From Methanoculleus sp. (lineage in GTDB: Archaea > Halobacteriota > Methanomicrobia > Methanomicrobiales > Methanoculleaceae), in contig JAQVVW010000131.1 of NCBI GenBank assembly GCA_028698765.1, positions 1-5,231 on the forward strand: a stretch of DNA of 5,231 nucleotides. The letters run 5' to 3'. The notes under the pieces are model-generated. The model searched no databases. It was given only the letters and a program-made list of their open reading frames with translations, and was not told the DNA's origin. The stretch's first letter is position 1. Every line of letters begins with the position of its first letter. The position numbers were made by a program, and so were the translations under genes. Below are positions 1 through 5,231 of this stretch, one piece after another.

Positions 1-1589
1 GGGTCCGCGTAGATCTCAAGGCCCGAGAGGTCGGCGCGGACGTCGATCCCTGTCGGGAGGGCGAGATAGGAGACGCTCTCCGCGACAAGGTCCTGCGGCC
101 TCTGCCAGACCGGCGTCTTCACCCCCATGTCGTGGTAGTCCCGGCTGAACTCGATCTGCTTCTGAATCTCGTCAACGGCGGCATGAGCACGATCCAGACT
201 GGCCCGAACCCCGGGATTCTCGCTATCCTCCCCGGCAAACCCGATGTAGGCACGTGCGACAGTGATCTGGTTGAGGATGTCGTGGCGGGTGATCCCGGCG
301 AGAAGGTTCAACTTCGCGTTTGCCCGAACAAGCGCCTCCTCGGCGTGCTGCTGCTCGGTGATATCTTCTCCGGAACTCAGGATCCTGCAGACGGCACCGT
401 TCTCGTCACGAAGCACGGTGTTGTGCCACGCGACGATCCGTTCGCCGCCGTCTGTAGCGACGACCGGCATCTTCACGCGCTCATTCCCCCCGATCTCACC
501 CTCTCTCAACTCCGCGAAGAGCGCACGGAAACGCTCCCGCTCCGTCGGCGGGATGAACCGCTCGGCCCAGACCTCGCCCACAGCCGCATCCGCCGGGCAG
601 CCGAGAACCTCGGACGCCCGGCGATTGATGAGGGCGACCCGCCCGTCTCCATCGAGGACAACGAAGAGGGCTCCGGCGATGTCCAGATACTGTGCGAGCC
701 GGTTCTTCTCCTGCCTGAGCCGCTCTTCACTCGATTTCAAGCCGGTAAAGACCAGCGCATAGGGCTGCCGGATCCCCGTCTCGACGAACGCGACGTAGAT
801 GAGCCCGAACGAGAGCACCATCAGGAGGTGGCCGATCATGTTTGAGGGGCCGTAGACGCTGATATAAAGCGTAAAAGCAAGTTCCGAGGCGATCATCACG
901 AGGACGGCCGCGAGCAGGTGGGCCGCCACCCGGGGCGAGAAGGCGGCCCGCACCCGGTAGACGGCGACCGCCCCGAGGGCGAGCAGCACCGCTATGATGT
1001 ACTCGCTCCAGATCTTGAACGGCGTCAGCCCCGGACCCACGATGTAGCAGTCGGGAAAGACCGGGACGACGAAGATCGAGAGGAGCAGGAGCACGGTGAC
1101 CCCGGCAAACGCGGCAAACACCTCCCGGGGACCGGGGTTTCTCCGGAGCAGGAGAGGCGCGGCAAGCAGCGTCCCGGCGAGGAGGTAGCGCGAGGCGATC
1201 CAGAGTTGCGTCGGGAGGTTTGCGTCGTAGCCGACGAAGATCCCCATGCCGTCATACGCGAGGGTGTGGACCAGTTCGATGCCGGCCACGAAGAGCAGTC
1301 CGGTGCCGGCGACCAGCAGGTAGCCATTCTCCCGCATCGTCCGGGCGTTCCATGCCACGATGAAGACGCCCAACGCAATCGCGATGGCGACGAATTCGGC
1401 GATCGTGTGAAAGAGGAGATACCTGTACAGGCCTGTTGCCGCGAGGGCGGCCAGAAGCACCGTAAGGACGATGAACGATCGCCAGATGCCGGATTCCGCG
1501 GCCCCCTGTTCTATGCGGCCCCACTGGCTCTCTGCTCCGCTCCGGGTTGTACGCGCCGAAGAATCTGTCTGCATAGAGTTGGTCTGCAT
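1..1589 (-). CDS. MASE3-PAS membrane sensor histidine kinase (3' end outside window)
   Basis: Membrane-bound sensor kinase expected to autophosphorylate on His and pass the phosphate to a response regulator not in this window. The 529 complete codons seen hold no stop. Residues 36-270 form about seven or eight hydrophobic segments with MASE3 signature stretches: HTIAEFVAIAIALG (61-74), then ELVHTLAYDGMG and NLPTQLWIASRYL (105-136). A short helix (286-300) leads to a PAS domain (about 300-412) ending in the PAC-like SSGEDITEQ. The H-box is ITRHDILNQ (433-441) with H436 as likely phospho-acceptor, a form I recall from methanogen kinases. Residues 519-529 look like the run-up to the HATPase N-box, which lies beyond the edge. 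The start is the only ATG in the frame after an upstream TGA; GGAAAGGAG precedes it by just 2 nt, so the second Met (M6, ATG at 1574-1572) is possible. The signal sensed by MASE3 is unknown. Confidence is high for the family, lower for completeness. Confidence 0.92.
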   Translation of the reverse strand, partial: MQTNSMQTDSSARTTRSGAESQWGRIEQGAAESGIWRSFIVLTVLLAALAATGLYRYLLFHTIAEFVAIAIALGVFIVAWNARTMRENGYLLVAGTGLLFVAGIELVHTLAYDGMGIFVGYDANLPTQLWIASRYLLAGTLLAAPLLLRRNPGPREVFAAFAGVTVLLLLSIFVVPVFPDCYIVGPGLTPFKIWSEYIIAVLLALGAVAVYRVRAAFSPRVAAHLLAAVLVMIASELAFTLYISVYGPSNMIGHLLMVLSFGLIYVAFVETGIRQPYALVFTGLKSSEERLRQEKNRLAQYLDIAGALFVVLDGDGRVALINRRASEVLGCPADAAVGEVWAERFIPPTERERFRALFAELREGEIGGNERVKMPVVATDGGERIVAWHNTVLRDENGAVCRILSSGEDITEQQHAEEALVRANAKLNLLAGITRHDILNQITVARAYIGFAGEDSENPGVRASLDRAHAAVDEIQKQIEFSRDYHDMGVKTPVWQRPQDLVAESVSYLALPTGIDVRADLSGLEIYAD

Positions 1590-1591
1590 GG

Positions 1592-1600
1592 CTCCTTTCC
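1592..1600 (-). promoter_or_regulatory. Ribosome binding site for the MASE3 kinase, unusually close to the ATG
   Basis: GGAAAGGAG on the minus strand is a good Shine-Dalgarno string, but only 2 nt separate it from the ATG at 1589-1587, and 17 nt separate it from the next in-frame ATG at 1574-1572. Neither spacing is ideal. The first ATG is kept because no other start codon exists between it and the upstream TGA. Confidence 0.55.
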
Positions 1601-1701
1601 GGTGCGGGCGGGGAACAACGGGCCGGCTCCCGGACGTCCCGCCCGAACCCTGCCCCGGTGGTGCGGCGCCAGGGCCCGGACCATCCGCCCATGTTTCATC
1701 T

Positions 1702-1731
1702 CACTAATATATCCAATGGACTATTAAAGTA
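1702..1731 (-). promoter_or_regulatory. AT-rich promoter region of the MASE3 kinase
   Basis: Two TATA-like boxes read on the minus strand: CTTTAATA (about 1729-1722) and ATATATTA (1712-1705). Each lies upstream of the kinase by a distance that would give a 5' leader of roughly 90-115 nt. The stretch is clearly more AT-rich than the coding DNA on both sides. Which box is used cannot be told from the sequence. Confidence 0.45.
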
Positions 1732-1737
1732 TTGGAT
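1711..1737. repeat. Inverted repeat ATCCAAT-N13-ATTGGAT over the kinase promoter
   Basis: Perfect 7-base arms at 1711-1717 and 1731-1737 flank a 13-base AT-rich spacer that contains one of the TATA-like boxes. The centre-to-centre distance of 20 bases is about two helical turns, as expected for a dimeric regulator binding one DNA face. It could instead be a weak hairpin, or chance in AT-rich DNA. Confidence 0.4.
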
Positions 1738-1741
1738 GGGG

Positions 1742-1773
1742 AAAAACCCATATATGGCGCAATTCAGGAAAAA
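1742..1773 (-). terminator. Oligo-T tracts downstream of the multi-PAS gene
   Basis: On the minus strand, T5 runs occur at 1773-1769 and 1746-1742, about 70-100 nt after the TAG stop at 1842. Archaeal RNA polymerase commonly terminates at U-rich tracts without a strong hairpin. The second tract sits in a weak TGGG/CCCA stem (1737-1740 and 1747-1750). A terminator here would separate the two sensor genes into different transcripts. Confidence 0.4.
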
Positions 1774-1841
1774 CGAGGATTATATTATGACAATCAGGTA
1801 GGGCGCTCTCATGCGGATCGAGATTTACCCACAAGAGATCG

Positions 1842-2417
1842 CTACACCAGTTCGTTCCTCCGCAGGAACTCCCTGATCTCGCGGGACTCGACCCAGCCCT
1901 CGTCGAGCTGCCTGACGATCGCGTTGATCCGCTCAACCTGCTCCCGGAGCTTTGCCGACATCGCCTCTTCGTCGGCCAGATCGGCCATGCCGAGGATCAC
2001 CTGCAGGGGCAGCCGGATATGGTCCGCGAGAACTGCAAACTGCTCGATGCTCTGCTCGATCTGGTAGAACGCCTGCAGCCGCATATCCTCGTAGCGCACC
2101 CGGTCCGAGACGTCCCTGCCGACGATCTGTACGCCCACGACGAGGCCGTCTTCCACGATCGGAGACTCGTTCAGTTCGAGGAACGCCACCGACTCGTCTT
2201 TGCGGCGGAACTCGACCTCGACCCCCTCGACCGGTTCGCCGCGGGCGATCTTCTCTCGCCCCTCCTCCCAGACGGGGAGGGACGAGGGGACGACATAGTC
2301 GTGACACCTGCAGCCGATGGACTCATCGGGAGTATAGCCGAGGATGCGGGTCACCGCCGGGGAGATATAGGTGATCCCCCGGTCGCGGTGACAGGTGTAG
2401 ATAATATCGAAACTTCG
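1842..2417 (-). pseudogene. 3' part of the multi-PAS gene beyond the amber: rest of PAS5 plus HisKA-like tail
   Basis: This is the same frame as the gene upstream, with codons 760-950 counted through the TAG and a natural TAG stop at 1842-1844. It begins RSFDIIYTCHRDRGITYISP, the continuation of a PAS core. PAS5 runs to about 865 (tail QIVGRDVSDRVRYED). After it comes a helical tail, residues 870-950, with LADHIRLPLQVILG (889-902), which resembles the HisKA H-box with H892 in the phospho-acceptor position. The tail ends in QLDEGWVESREIREFLRRN. No HATPase follows. I recall such ATPase-less tails on other methanogen multi-PAS proteins, so the end looks native and not truncated. Separate translation seems unlikely: the GTG at 2354 lacks a Shine-Dalgarno, and the ATG at 2084 has only a close GAGG. 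Whether it is expressed depends on read-through of the amber. Confidence 0.8.
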
Positions 2418-2420
2418 CTA
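2418..2420 (-). other. In-frame amber codon (codon 759) inside PAS5
   Basis: On the minus strand the reading is GAG ATC GCG TAG CGA AGT, with PAS homology on both sides and no frame change. The frame is set by the start at 4694 and by the downstream stop at 1842, and both are in the same phase. Aligning the first helix of PAS2, PAS3 and PAS4 puts D250, E509 and E635 at this position. The ancestral codon was therefore probably polar: GAG (Glu) or CAG (Gln), each one base from TAG. From memory, FREIAQRSFD is a common form in related proteins, which favours CAG to TAG. Nonsense mutation, sequencing error and amber recoding are all compatible with what is visible. Confidence 0.9.
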
Positions 2421-4694
2421 CGCGATCTCGCGGAACCGCTCCTCGCTCTCCGCAAGAGCATTCTGCATCTCCCGCCAGTCGGTGATGTCCTCCAGCATCG
2501 CGATGACCAGGCCTCCCTCCCCGGAGTCGTGGAGCAGCGACGTGGTCAGCCGCCCCCAGACGATCCTGCCGTCCTTCGTCAGGTAGCGCTTCTCCCGGCG
2601 GAGACCCTTCATCAAAGCGGTCTCTTGGTGGAGAGAACCGGCCTCCTCCCGGTCGGGCGGGTAGATCAGGTCGTATGACCGCATACCATACAGTTCGTCC
2701 TCGTCGTAGCCGAACATACGCACGAACGCCGGGTTCGCCTCCATGATCCGTCCGTCCGGGTCGATGAGCGCGATCCCGGTTCCCGCCTGCTCGAAGATCC
2801 CCCGGAACCGCTCTTCGCTCTCCCGCAACGCAAGTTCCGCTTTCTTCTGTTCGGTGATCTCCTGCCCCGTGACAGCCAGCATCCCGGCCCGCGGCCGGTA
2901 GATCTGCAGGTCGTACCACCGCCCGGTTCTCGGCTCCTGCAGCCGCCGCTGCACCGGAAGACCGGTCTCTGTGACCTCCCCATAGAGAGCACGGGCACCC
3001 TCGCGGATCGCCGGGAAGATATCGAAGAGCCGCTGTCCGACCAGTTCTCCCCGGCTGCGGCCGAATACCTCGGCCGCTTTTTCGTTCAGCTCGCTGACAC
3101 GGTAATCGACAGGGTTCCCTTCGTCGTCCCGGATAACCTCGTAGAGGGTGTAACTCTCGAGCATCCGTTCAAAGAGAAGACGGTACTTCTCTTCGCTCCT
3201 CCCGAGAGCCTCGTTCACCCGCATCCGCTCGATGACCCCGCCGAGTCGCCCGGCAACGGCATCGATCAGGCGGCGTTCATCGACGAGAAACGGCGCACCG
3301 TCGTCTTCGGGCCGCTGGTGGCGGTAGCAGACCTCCAGCTTCCCGACGATCCTCCCCTTGACGACGATCGGGCTCTCCTGCCGCCAGGGGCTCTCGATAA
3401 AACCGGCCGACCGGTATTCCCGGCCGTCGACCACGATCCGGGCGGCGGCATCTTCCGGATGGAGCCAGCCGGCCGGGAGGATGACGGCAACATCCCGGAG
3501 AACCTCTTCGACCGAGTTCCCGGGCCGCTCGATGACGCCGCTCACGGCGTAAAGCGTCGCAAGTTCCCTCACCCGGTTGTCCAGGGCGATCCGCTGCTCC
3601 CGCAGCATCTCTTCAGCCCTGCGCCGTTCCGTGATGTCTTCTGCAATGACGACGAGCCGGTCGTGCTGCGGCCGGTATACCTTCAGTTCGTAGAAGGAGC
3701 CGGTATCCGGACTCGAGACCTCGCGGTGCACCGTCCTCCCGGTTGCGGCAACCTGGTAGAAGAGGTCGAGCGCAACGGTGCCGATCGCCGGAATAGCCTT
3801 CGGGAGGTCTTCTCCGACGACCTCCTCCTGCGGACGCCCGAGGTTTTCGGCGGCTTTGCGGTTGATCCGGACGACCCGGAAGCCGGCAGGGTCCCCTGAA
3901 CCGTCGCGGAGTATCTCAAGAAGGAGGCCGGCGTCCGGCATCTGGTCGAAGAGGAGGCGGTACTGGTGCCCGGACGAAGCAGCCCCGGCGGGTGCCGGCG
4001 CGACGGCCGCCCCGAGCATCGCGGCGACGGCACGGACGAGGGCATGCTCCTGCGGCAGGAACGGATCGTCCCTCCCCTCCGGGACCCTCCGGCACTCGAC
4101 CACGAGGTATGCGGCTGAACGTCCTCCGGCATCTATCCCGGCAACAATCCTTCCGGGCCCCGGAACGGCGGTTCCGGACACTATCCGCACCGACACCTGT
4201 TCAGGGTGGCGGAACCCGCGGGGCAGAAGGGCGGCCGTCTCCCGGAAGGCCTCGCCGGCATCGGCGCCGCCTTCGATCGCGCGGGCGACCGCGGAGAGGG
4301 TGCAGAGTTCCCTCGCCTGCCAGCATGGTTCGTCCCGGCCGGTGACGTCGAGGTCGACCCCCGCCCAGAGGACGATCCTGCCCGCGGCGTCCCTGACCGG
4401 GATGCCCCTGCTCGCGATGGTGCGATATCCGCCGTCGGCATCCCGGATCCGGTAGTTGCACCTCCACGGAAGACCGGCATCGTTGCAACGTTCCCACCGG
4501 GCGAGCACCGTCCCGGCGTCCTCCGGGTGGAGGTTGCCCCCCAACGCGGGATCAGAGCGCTCTTCGAGCGTCGTTTCCTTGAGGGGAGGCGCCACGCCGT
4601 CGGGCCCGCTGATCCAGATCCTGCAGGAGATTGCCTCGTCGGCAGGCAGGCCATGGTTGTCCGGAGCGGTCGCGGTGAAGTCTGGTGACGGCAT
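2418..4694 (-). CDS. Multi-PAS/GAF-like soluble sensor protein, ended by an in-frame amber codon
   Basis: Cytoplasmic sensor of 758 residues with no signal peptide or membrane segment. Order of domains: PAS1 (about 18-119, PAS_3-like with LHPEDA and YRIRDADGGYR, PAC tail AGVDLDVTGR); GAF-like module G1 (128-228); PAS2 (243-356, tail VIAEDITERRRA); GAF-like G2 (377-490); PAS3 (502-616, tail VTGQEITEQKKA); PAS4 (626-740, canonical GIALIDPDGRIMEANPAF); and only the first helix of PAS5 (SEERFREIA, 750-758). PAS domains usually bind small ligands or cofactors and relay signals through coiled linkers such as 357-378; no haem- or flavin-specific residue is evident. There is no kinase core before the stop. 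The start is the first ATG after an in-frame TGA two codons upstream, and its ribosome binding site is weak. Homology continues in the same frame after the TAG, so this is probably the front part of a 950-codon gene. It is divergent from the metal ATPase. Confidence 0.88.
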   Translation of the reverse strand: MPSPDFTATAPDNHGLPADEAISCRIWISGPDGVAPPLKETTLEERSDPALGGNLHPEDAGTVLARWERCNDAGLPWRCNYRIRDADGGYRTIASRGIPVRDAAGRIVLWAGVDLDVTGRDEPCWQARELCTLSAVARAIEGGADAGEAFRETAALLPRGFRHPEQVSVRIVSGTAVPGPGRIVAGIDAGGRSAAYLVVECRRVPEGRDDPFLPQEHALVRAVAAMLGAAVAPAPAGAASSGHQYRLLFDQMPDAGLLLEILRDGSGDPAGFRVVRINRKAAENLGRPQEEVVGEDLPKAIPAIGTVALDLFYQVAATGRTVHREVSSPDTGSFYELKVYRPQHDRLVVIAEDITERRRAEEMLREQRIALDNRVRELATLYAVSGVIERPGNSVEEVLRDVAVILPAGWLHPEDAAARIVVDGREYRSAGFIESPWRQESPIVVKGRIVGKLEVCYRHQRPEDDGAPFLVDERRLIDAVAGRLGGVIERMRVNEALGRSEEKYRLLFERMLESYTLYEVIRDDEGNPVDYRVSELNEKAAEVFGRSRGELVGQRLFDIFPAIREGARALYGEVTETGLPVQRRLQEPRTGRWYDLQIYRPRAGMLAVTGQEITEQKKAELALRESEERFRGIFEQAGTGIALIDPDGRIMEANPAFVRMFGYDEDELYGMRSYDLIYPPDREEAGSLHQETALMKGLRREKRYLTKDGRIVWGRLTTSLLHDSGEGGLVIAMLEDITDWREMQNALAESEERFREIA
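2817..3566 (-). repeat. Second copy of the duplicated GAF-like + PAS module (G2-PAS3)
   Basis: Codons 377-626. G2 begins ELATLYAVSGVIERPGNS and holds ILPAGWLHPEDAAARIV (405-421). It continues with GFIESPWRQESPIVVKGRIV (431-450) and GAPFLVDERRLIDAVAGRLG (466-485). PAS3 begins EKYRLLFERMLESYTLYEVI, keeps the NEKAAEVFGRSRGELVGQ core, and ends ITEQKKAELALRE. The module matches a sensory unit I remember seeing beside PAS domains in archaeal and bacterial kinases, but I cannot put a family name to it. The GAF-like fold is inferred from its length, its central strand pattern and the closing amphipathic helix. Confidence 0.75.
3597..4313 (-). repeat. First copy of a duplicated GAF-like + PAS module (G1-PAS2)
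   Basis: Codons 128-366 of the multi-PAS protein. The G1 part begins ELCTLSAVARAIEGG and holds LLPRGFRHPEQVSVRIV (156-172), then DPFLPQEHALVRAVAAMLG (210-228). The PAS2 part begins QYRLLFDQMPDAGLLLEI and ends ITERRRAEEMLRE. The same order and key residues recur at codons 377-626. Between the HPE and PF landmarks G1 is more divergent, rich in Gly and Ala, and lacks the PW of G2. It may therefore have lost ligand binding while keeping the fold. Confidence 0.75.
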
Positions 4695-4864
4695 GTTTCA
4701 ACACTGAAGGGAAGTCAGGCAGGGTGACGGAGATTGACGGCAGGCCGTCACCCGGGCATGCTGTGCTGGGGGCGGTCGTTCCGATCAGTTGGGTCGAACT
4801 CGTCATAATGGTTCTGCTCGGTGAAAGGGCGACCCCCTATTCGAGCAATCGCGCCGGCGACAGA

Positions 4865-4882
4865 TCCGGATATGCGCCCGGA
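4865..4882. repeat. Inverted repeat TCCGG-N8-CCGGA next to the ATPase promoter
   Basis: Five-base arms at 4865-4869 and 4878-4882 flank 8 bases and end 4 bases before the TATA-like box. This is a plausible position for an activator or repressor site. The arms are short and GC-rich, so chance occurrence is quite possible. Confidence 0.3.
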
Positions 4883-4883
4883 C

Positions 4884-4894
4884 ACCCTTTAAGT
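4884..4894 (+). promoter_or_regulatory. TATA-like promoter element upstream of the metal ATPase
   Basis: The AT-rich CTTTAAGT (4887-4894), preceded by ACC, resembles an archaeal BRE plus TATA box. Archaeal start sites usually fall about 25 nt downstream, here near 4913-4920, which gives a 5' leader of about 45-50 nt before the GTG. It is the best such element in an otherwise GC-rich stretch. Confidence 0.45.
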
Positions 4895-4919
4895 GAGAAG
4901 CGGCTAAGGTTGTACGATC

Positions 4920-4967
4920 ATGACGGAGACCTGCGCCCGAACGACTCCGGCCGGAGGCGGGCCGTGA
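4920..4967 (+). CDS. Possible 15-residue leader ORF overlapping the ATPase start
   Basis: ATG at 4920 opens a reading of MTETCARTTPAGGGP, ending at TGA 4965-4967, which overlaps the GTG start of the ATPase as GTGA. That geometry is typical of translational coupling. A TATA-like box about 30 nt upstream would place the transcript start close to this ATG, so it could be leaderless. Both this start and the ATPase start share the string TGACGGAG just after the first base. The ORF is short and could be chance, and nothing else supports its translation. Confidence 0.25.
   Translation: MTETCARTTPAGGGP
4953..4957 (+). promoter_or_regulatory. Ribosome binding site GGAGG for the metal ATPase
   Basis: GGAGG matches the anti-Shine-Dalgarno core and lies 6 nt before the GTG at 4964, the optimal spacing. 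It decides the start against the in-frame ATG at 4808. It also sits within the possible leader ORF, so ribosomes reading that ORF would pass over it. Confidence 0.75.
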
Positions 4968-5231
4968 CGGAGCATGAGGAAGGTCCGTCCTGTCCCCGCT
5001 GCCGGGTTGGGGCCTCCCGGGATCAGAGACCGGTCGTCGGCCGCCGGGAGATTGCGGTCTTCGGGGTCTCGGGCATCCTCCTCCTCACGGGGGTGATCGT
5101 CGGGTACCTCACCCCATACCCCTTTGCCGGCACGGCTCTCCTGCTCGCCGCCGCGGTCATATCCGGCTACGACGTCCTGAAAACCGGGTTCTTCGCTCTC
5201 ATCCGGCTCCGGTTCAGCATCGCCGTGCTCA
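4964..5231 (+). CDS. Heavy-metal P1B-type ATPase, N-terminal 89 codons (3' end outside window)
   Basis: Likely ATP-driven exporter of a soft or transition metal across the cytoplasmic membrane. The window shows a short cytoplasmic head, starting with GTG, with a CPRC cysteine pair at residues 10-13. Two hydrophobic segments follow: AVFGVSGILLLTGVIVGYL (about 32-50) and the segment ending LLLAAAVISGYDVL (about 58-74). The link GYDVLKTGFFALIRLRFSIAVL (70-91) matches the conserved GY(D/E)-L-GF-L-R-F--(A/N)VLM stretch between membrane helices 2 and 3 of P1B ATPases. The CPC motif, the DKTGT phosphorylation site and the other catalytic parts lie beyond the edge, so the metal cannot be named. There is no full N-terminal HMA domain; the CPRC pair may be a reduced metal-binding head. 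GTG is chosen because GGAGG lies 6 nt before it. The frame is open back to an ATG at 4808, but a TATA-like box sits inside that extension. Confidence 0.85.
   Translation, partial: MTEHEEGPSCPRCRVGASRDQRPVVGRREIAVFGVSGILLLTGVIVGYLTPYPFAGTALLLAAAVISGYDVLKTGFFALIRLRFSIAVL

Larger units (their letters stand above)
4695..4919. other. Divergent intergenic region between the multi-PAS gene and the metal ATPase
   Basis: No gene is supported here. The ATPase promoter element lies at the right side. On the minus strand the 5' region of the multi-PAS gene shows no clear TATA box; the most AT-rich stretch is around 4803-4810 (CCATTATGA on the minus strand), and no good Shine-Dalgarno precedes the ATG at 4694. 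The string TGACGGAG occurs at 4725-4732 and again at 4921-4928 and 4965-4972. Confidence 0.5.

Noticed and set aside
132..845. Plus-strand open frame opposite the kinase
   Set aside because: It is antisense to a convincing MASE3-PAS kinase, has no domain-like sequence, and is typical of spurious open frames in GC-rich DNA. The same applies to the plus-strand frames at 918-1727, 2019-2678, 3318-3899, 3778-4455 and 4206-4688.
1724..2067. Small open frames on both strands across the intergenic stretch (1724-1936 minus, 1732-2067 plus)
   Set aside because: They run into the 3' end of the multi-PAS gene in wrong phases, and their intergenic parts coincide with promoter and terminator elements.
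2400..2420. Small hairpin CGAA/TTCG just after the amber as a pyrrolysine-type recoding signal
   Set aside because: The stem is only four pairs with a two-base loop, too small and too common to count as a recoding element.
2323..2919. Continuation of the multi-PAS gene in another frame (a -1/+1 frameshift at about 2410)
   Set aside because: The alternate frame gives Arg/Pro/Gly-rich text without PAS features, while the original frame resumes clear PAS sequence directly after the TAG. The break is a nonsense codon, not a frameshift.
4552..4806. Minus-strand 84-codon frame over the start of the multi-PAS gene
   Set aside because: It overlaps the PAS1 coding region in another phase, shows no recognisable sequence, and ends in an Arg-rich shadow of the real gene.
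4808..4963. Upstream start (ATG 4808) extending the metal ATPase by 52 codons
   Set aside because: The frame is open, but the extension is polar and unlike any ATPase head. It spans a TATA-like box and lacks a ribosome binding site, whereas GTG 4964 has GGAGG at ideal spacing.
1..5231. CRISPR array, tRNA/rRNA genes, insertion sequence
   Set aside because: I saw no regularly spaced direct repeats, no tRNA-like cloverleaf or rRNA motif, and no transposase sequence or terminal inverted repeats.

Overview
The window is GC-rich, with Shine-Dalgarno motifs, AT-rich TATA-like promoter patches and signal-transduction proteins of the MASE3/PAS type. Together these suggest a methanogenic archaeon of the Methanomicrobiales, possibly close to Methanoculleus. 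The lineage is inferred from protein style recalled from memory, not from any search.

Layout. Bases 1-1589 (minus strand) hold the first 529 codons of a membrane sensor histidine kinase: a MASE3-type multi-pass membrane domain, one PAS domain, an H-box (H436), and the entry to the ATP-binding domain, which runs off the left edge. Bases 1590-1841 are an intergenic stretch that turns AT-rich from about 1700. It has oligo-T tracts for the end of the upstream gene, TATA-like boxes for the kinase, and a 7-bp inverted repeat. Bases 1842-4694 (minus strand) are one continuous reading frame for a 950-codon soluble multi-PAS protein. The frame is interrupted once, by an in-frame amber TAG at 2418-2420 inside the fifth PAS domain. 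As read by the standard code, this gives a 758-residue protein and a stranded 3' part (the rest of PAS5 plus a phospho-acceptor-like helical tail with no ATPase domain). Bases 4695-4963 are a divergent intergenic region. From 4964 to the right edge (plus strand) is the N-terminus of a P1B-type heavy-metal-transporting ATPase, with a strong GGAGG ribosome binding site and a GTG start. A possible 15-codon leader ORF ends in a GTGA overlap with that start.

How the genes may work together. The two minus-strand genes are both sensors. The upstream one is soluble and lacks its own ATP-binding domain. The downstream one is membrane-bound and appears to be heading into such a domain. They are separated by about 250 bp with apparent promoter elements, so they are neighbours and not clearly one operon. 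The metal ATPase is divergent from the multi-PAS gene and shares its upstream region. A regulatory link is possible, but nothing in the sequence proves it.

The main item for follow-up is the in-frame amber codon. The reading frame and domain homology continue perfectly on both sides. The three aligned sibling PAS domains in the same protein carry Asp, Glu and Glu at that position, so a single-base nonsense change (recent pseudogenisation or a sequencing error) is the simplest reading. Amber read-through, including pyrrolysine, is the exciting but less likely alternative.
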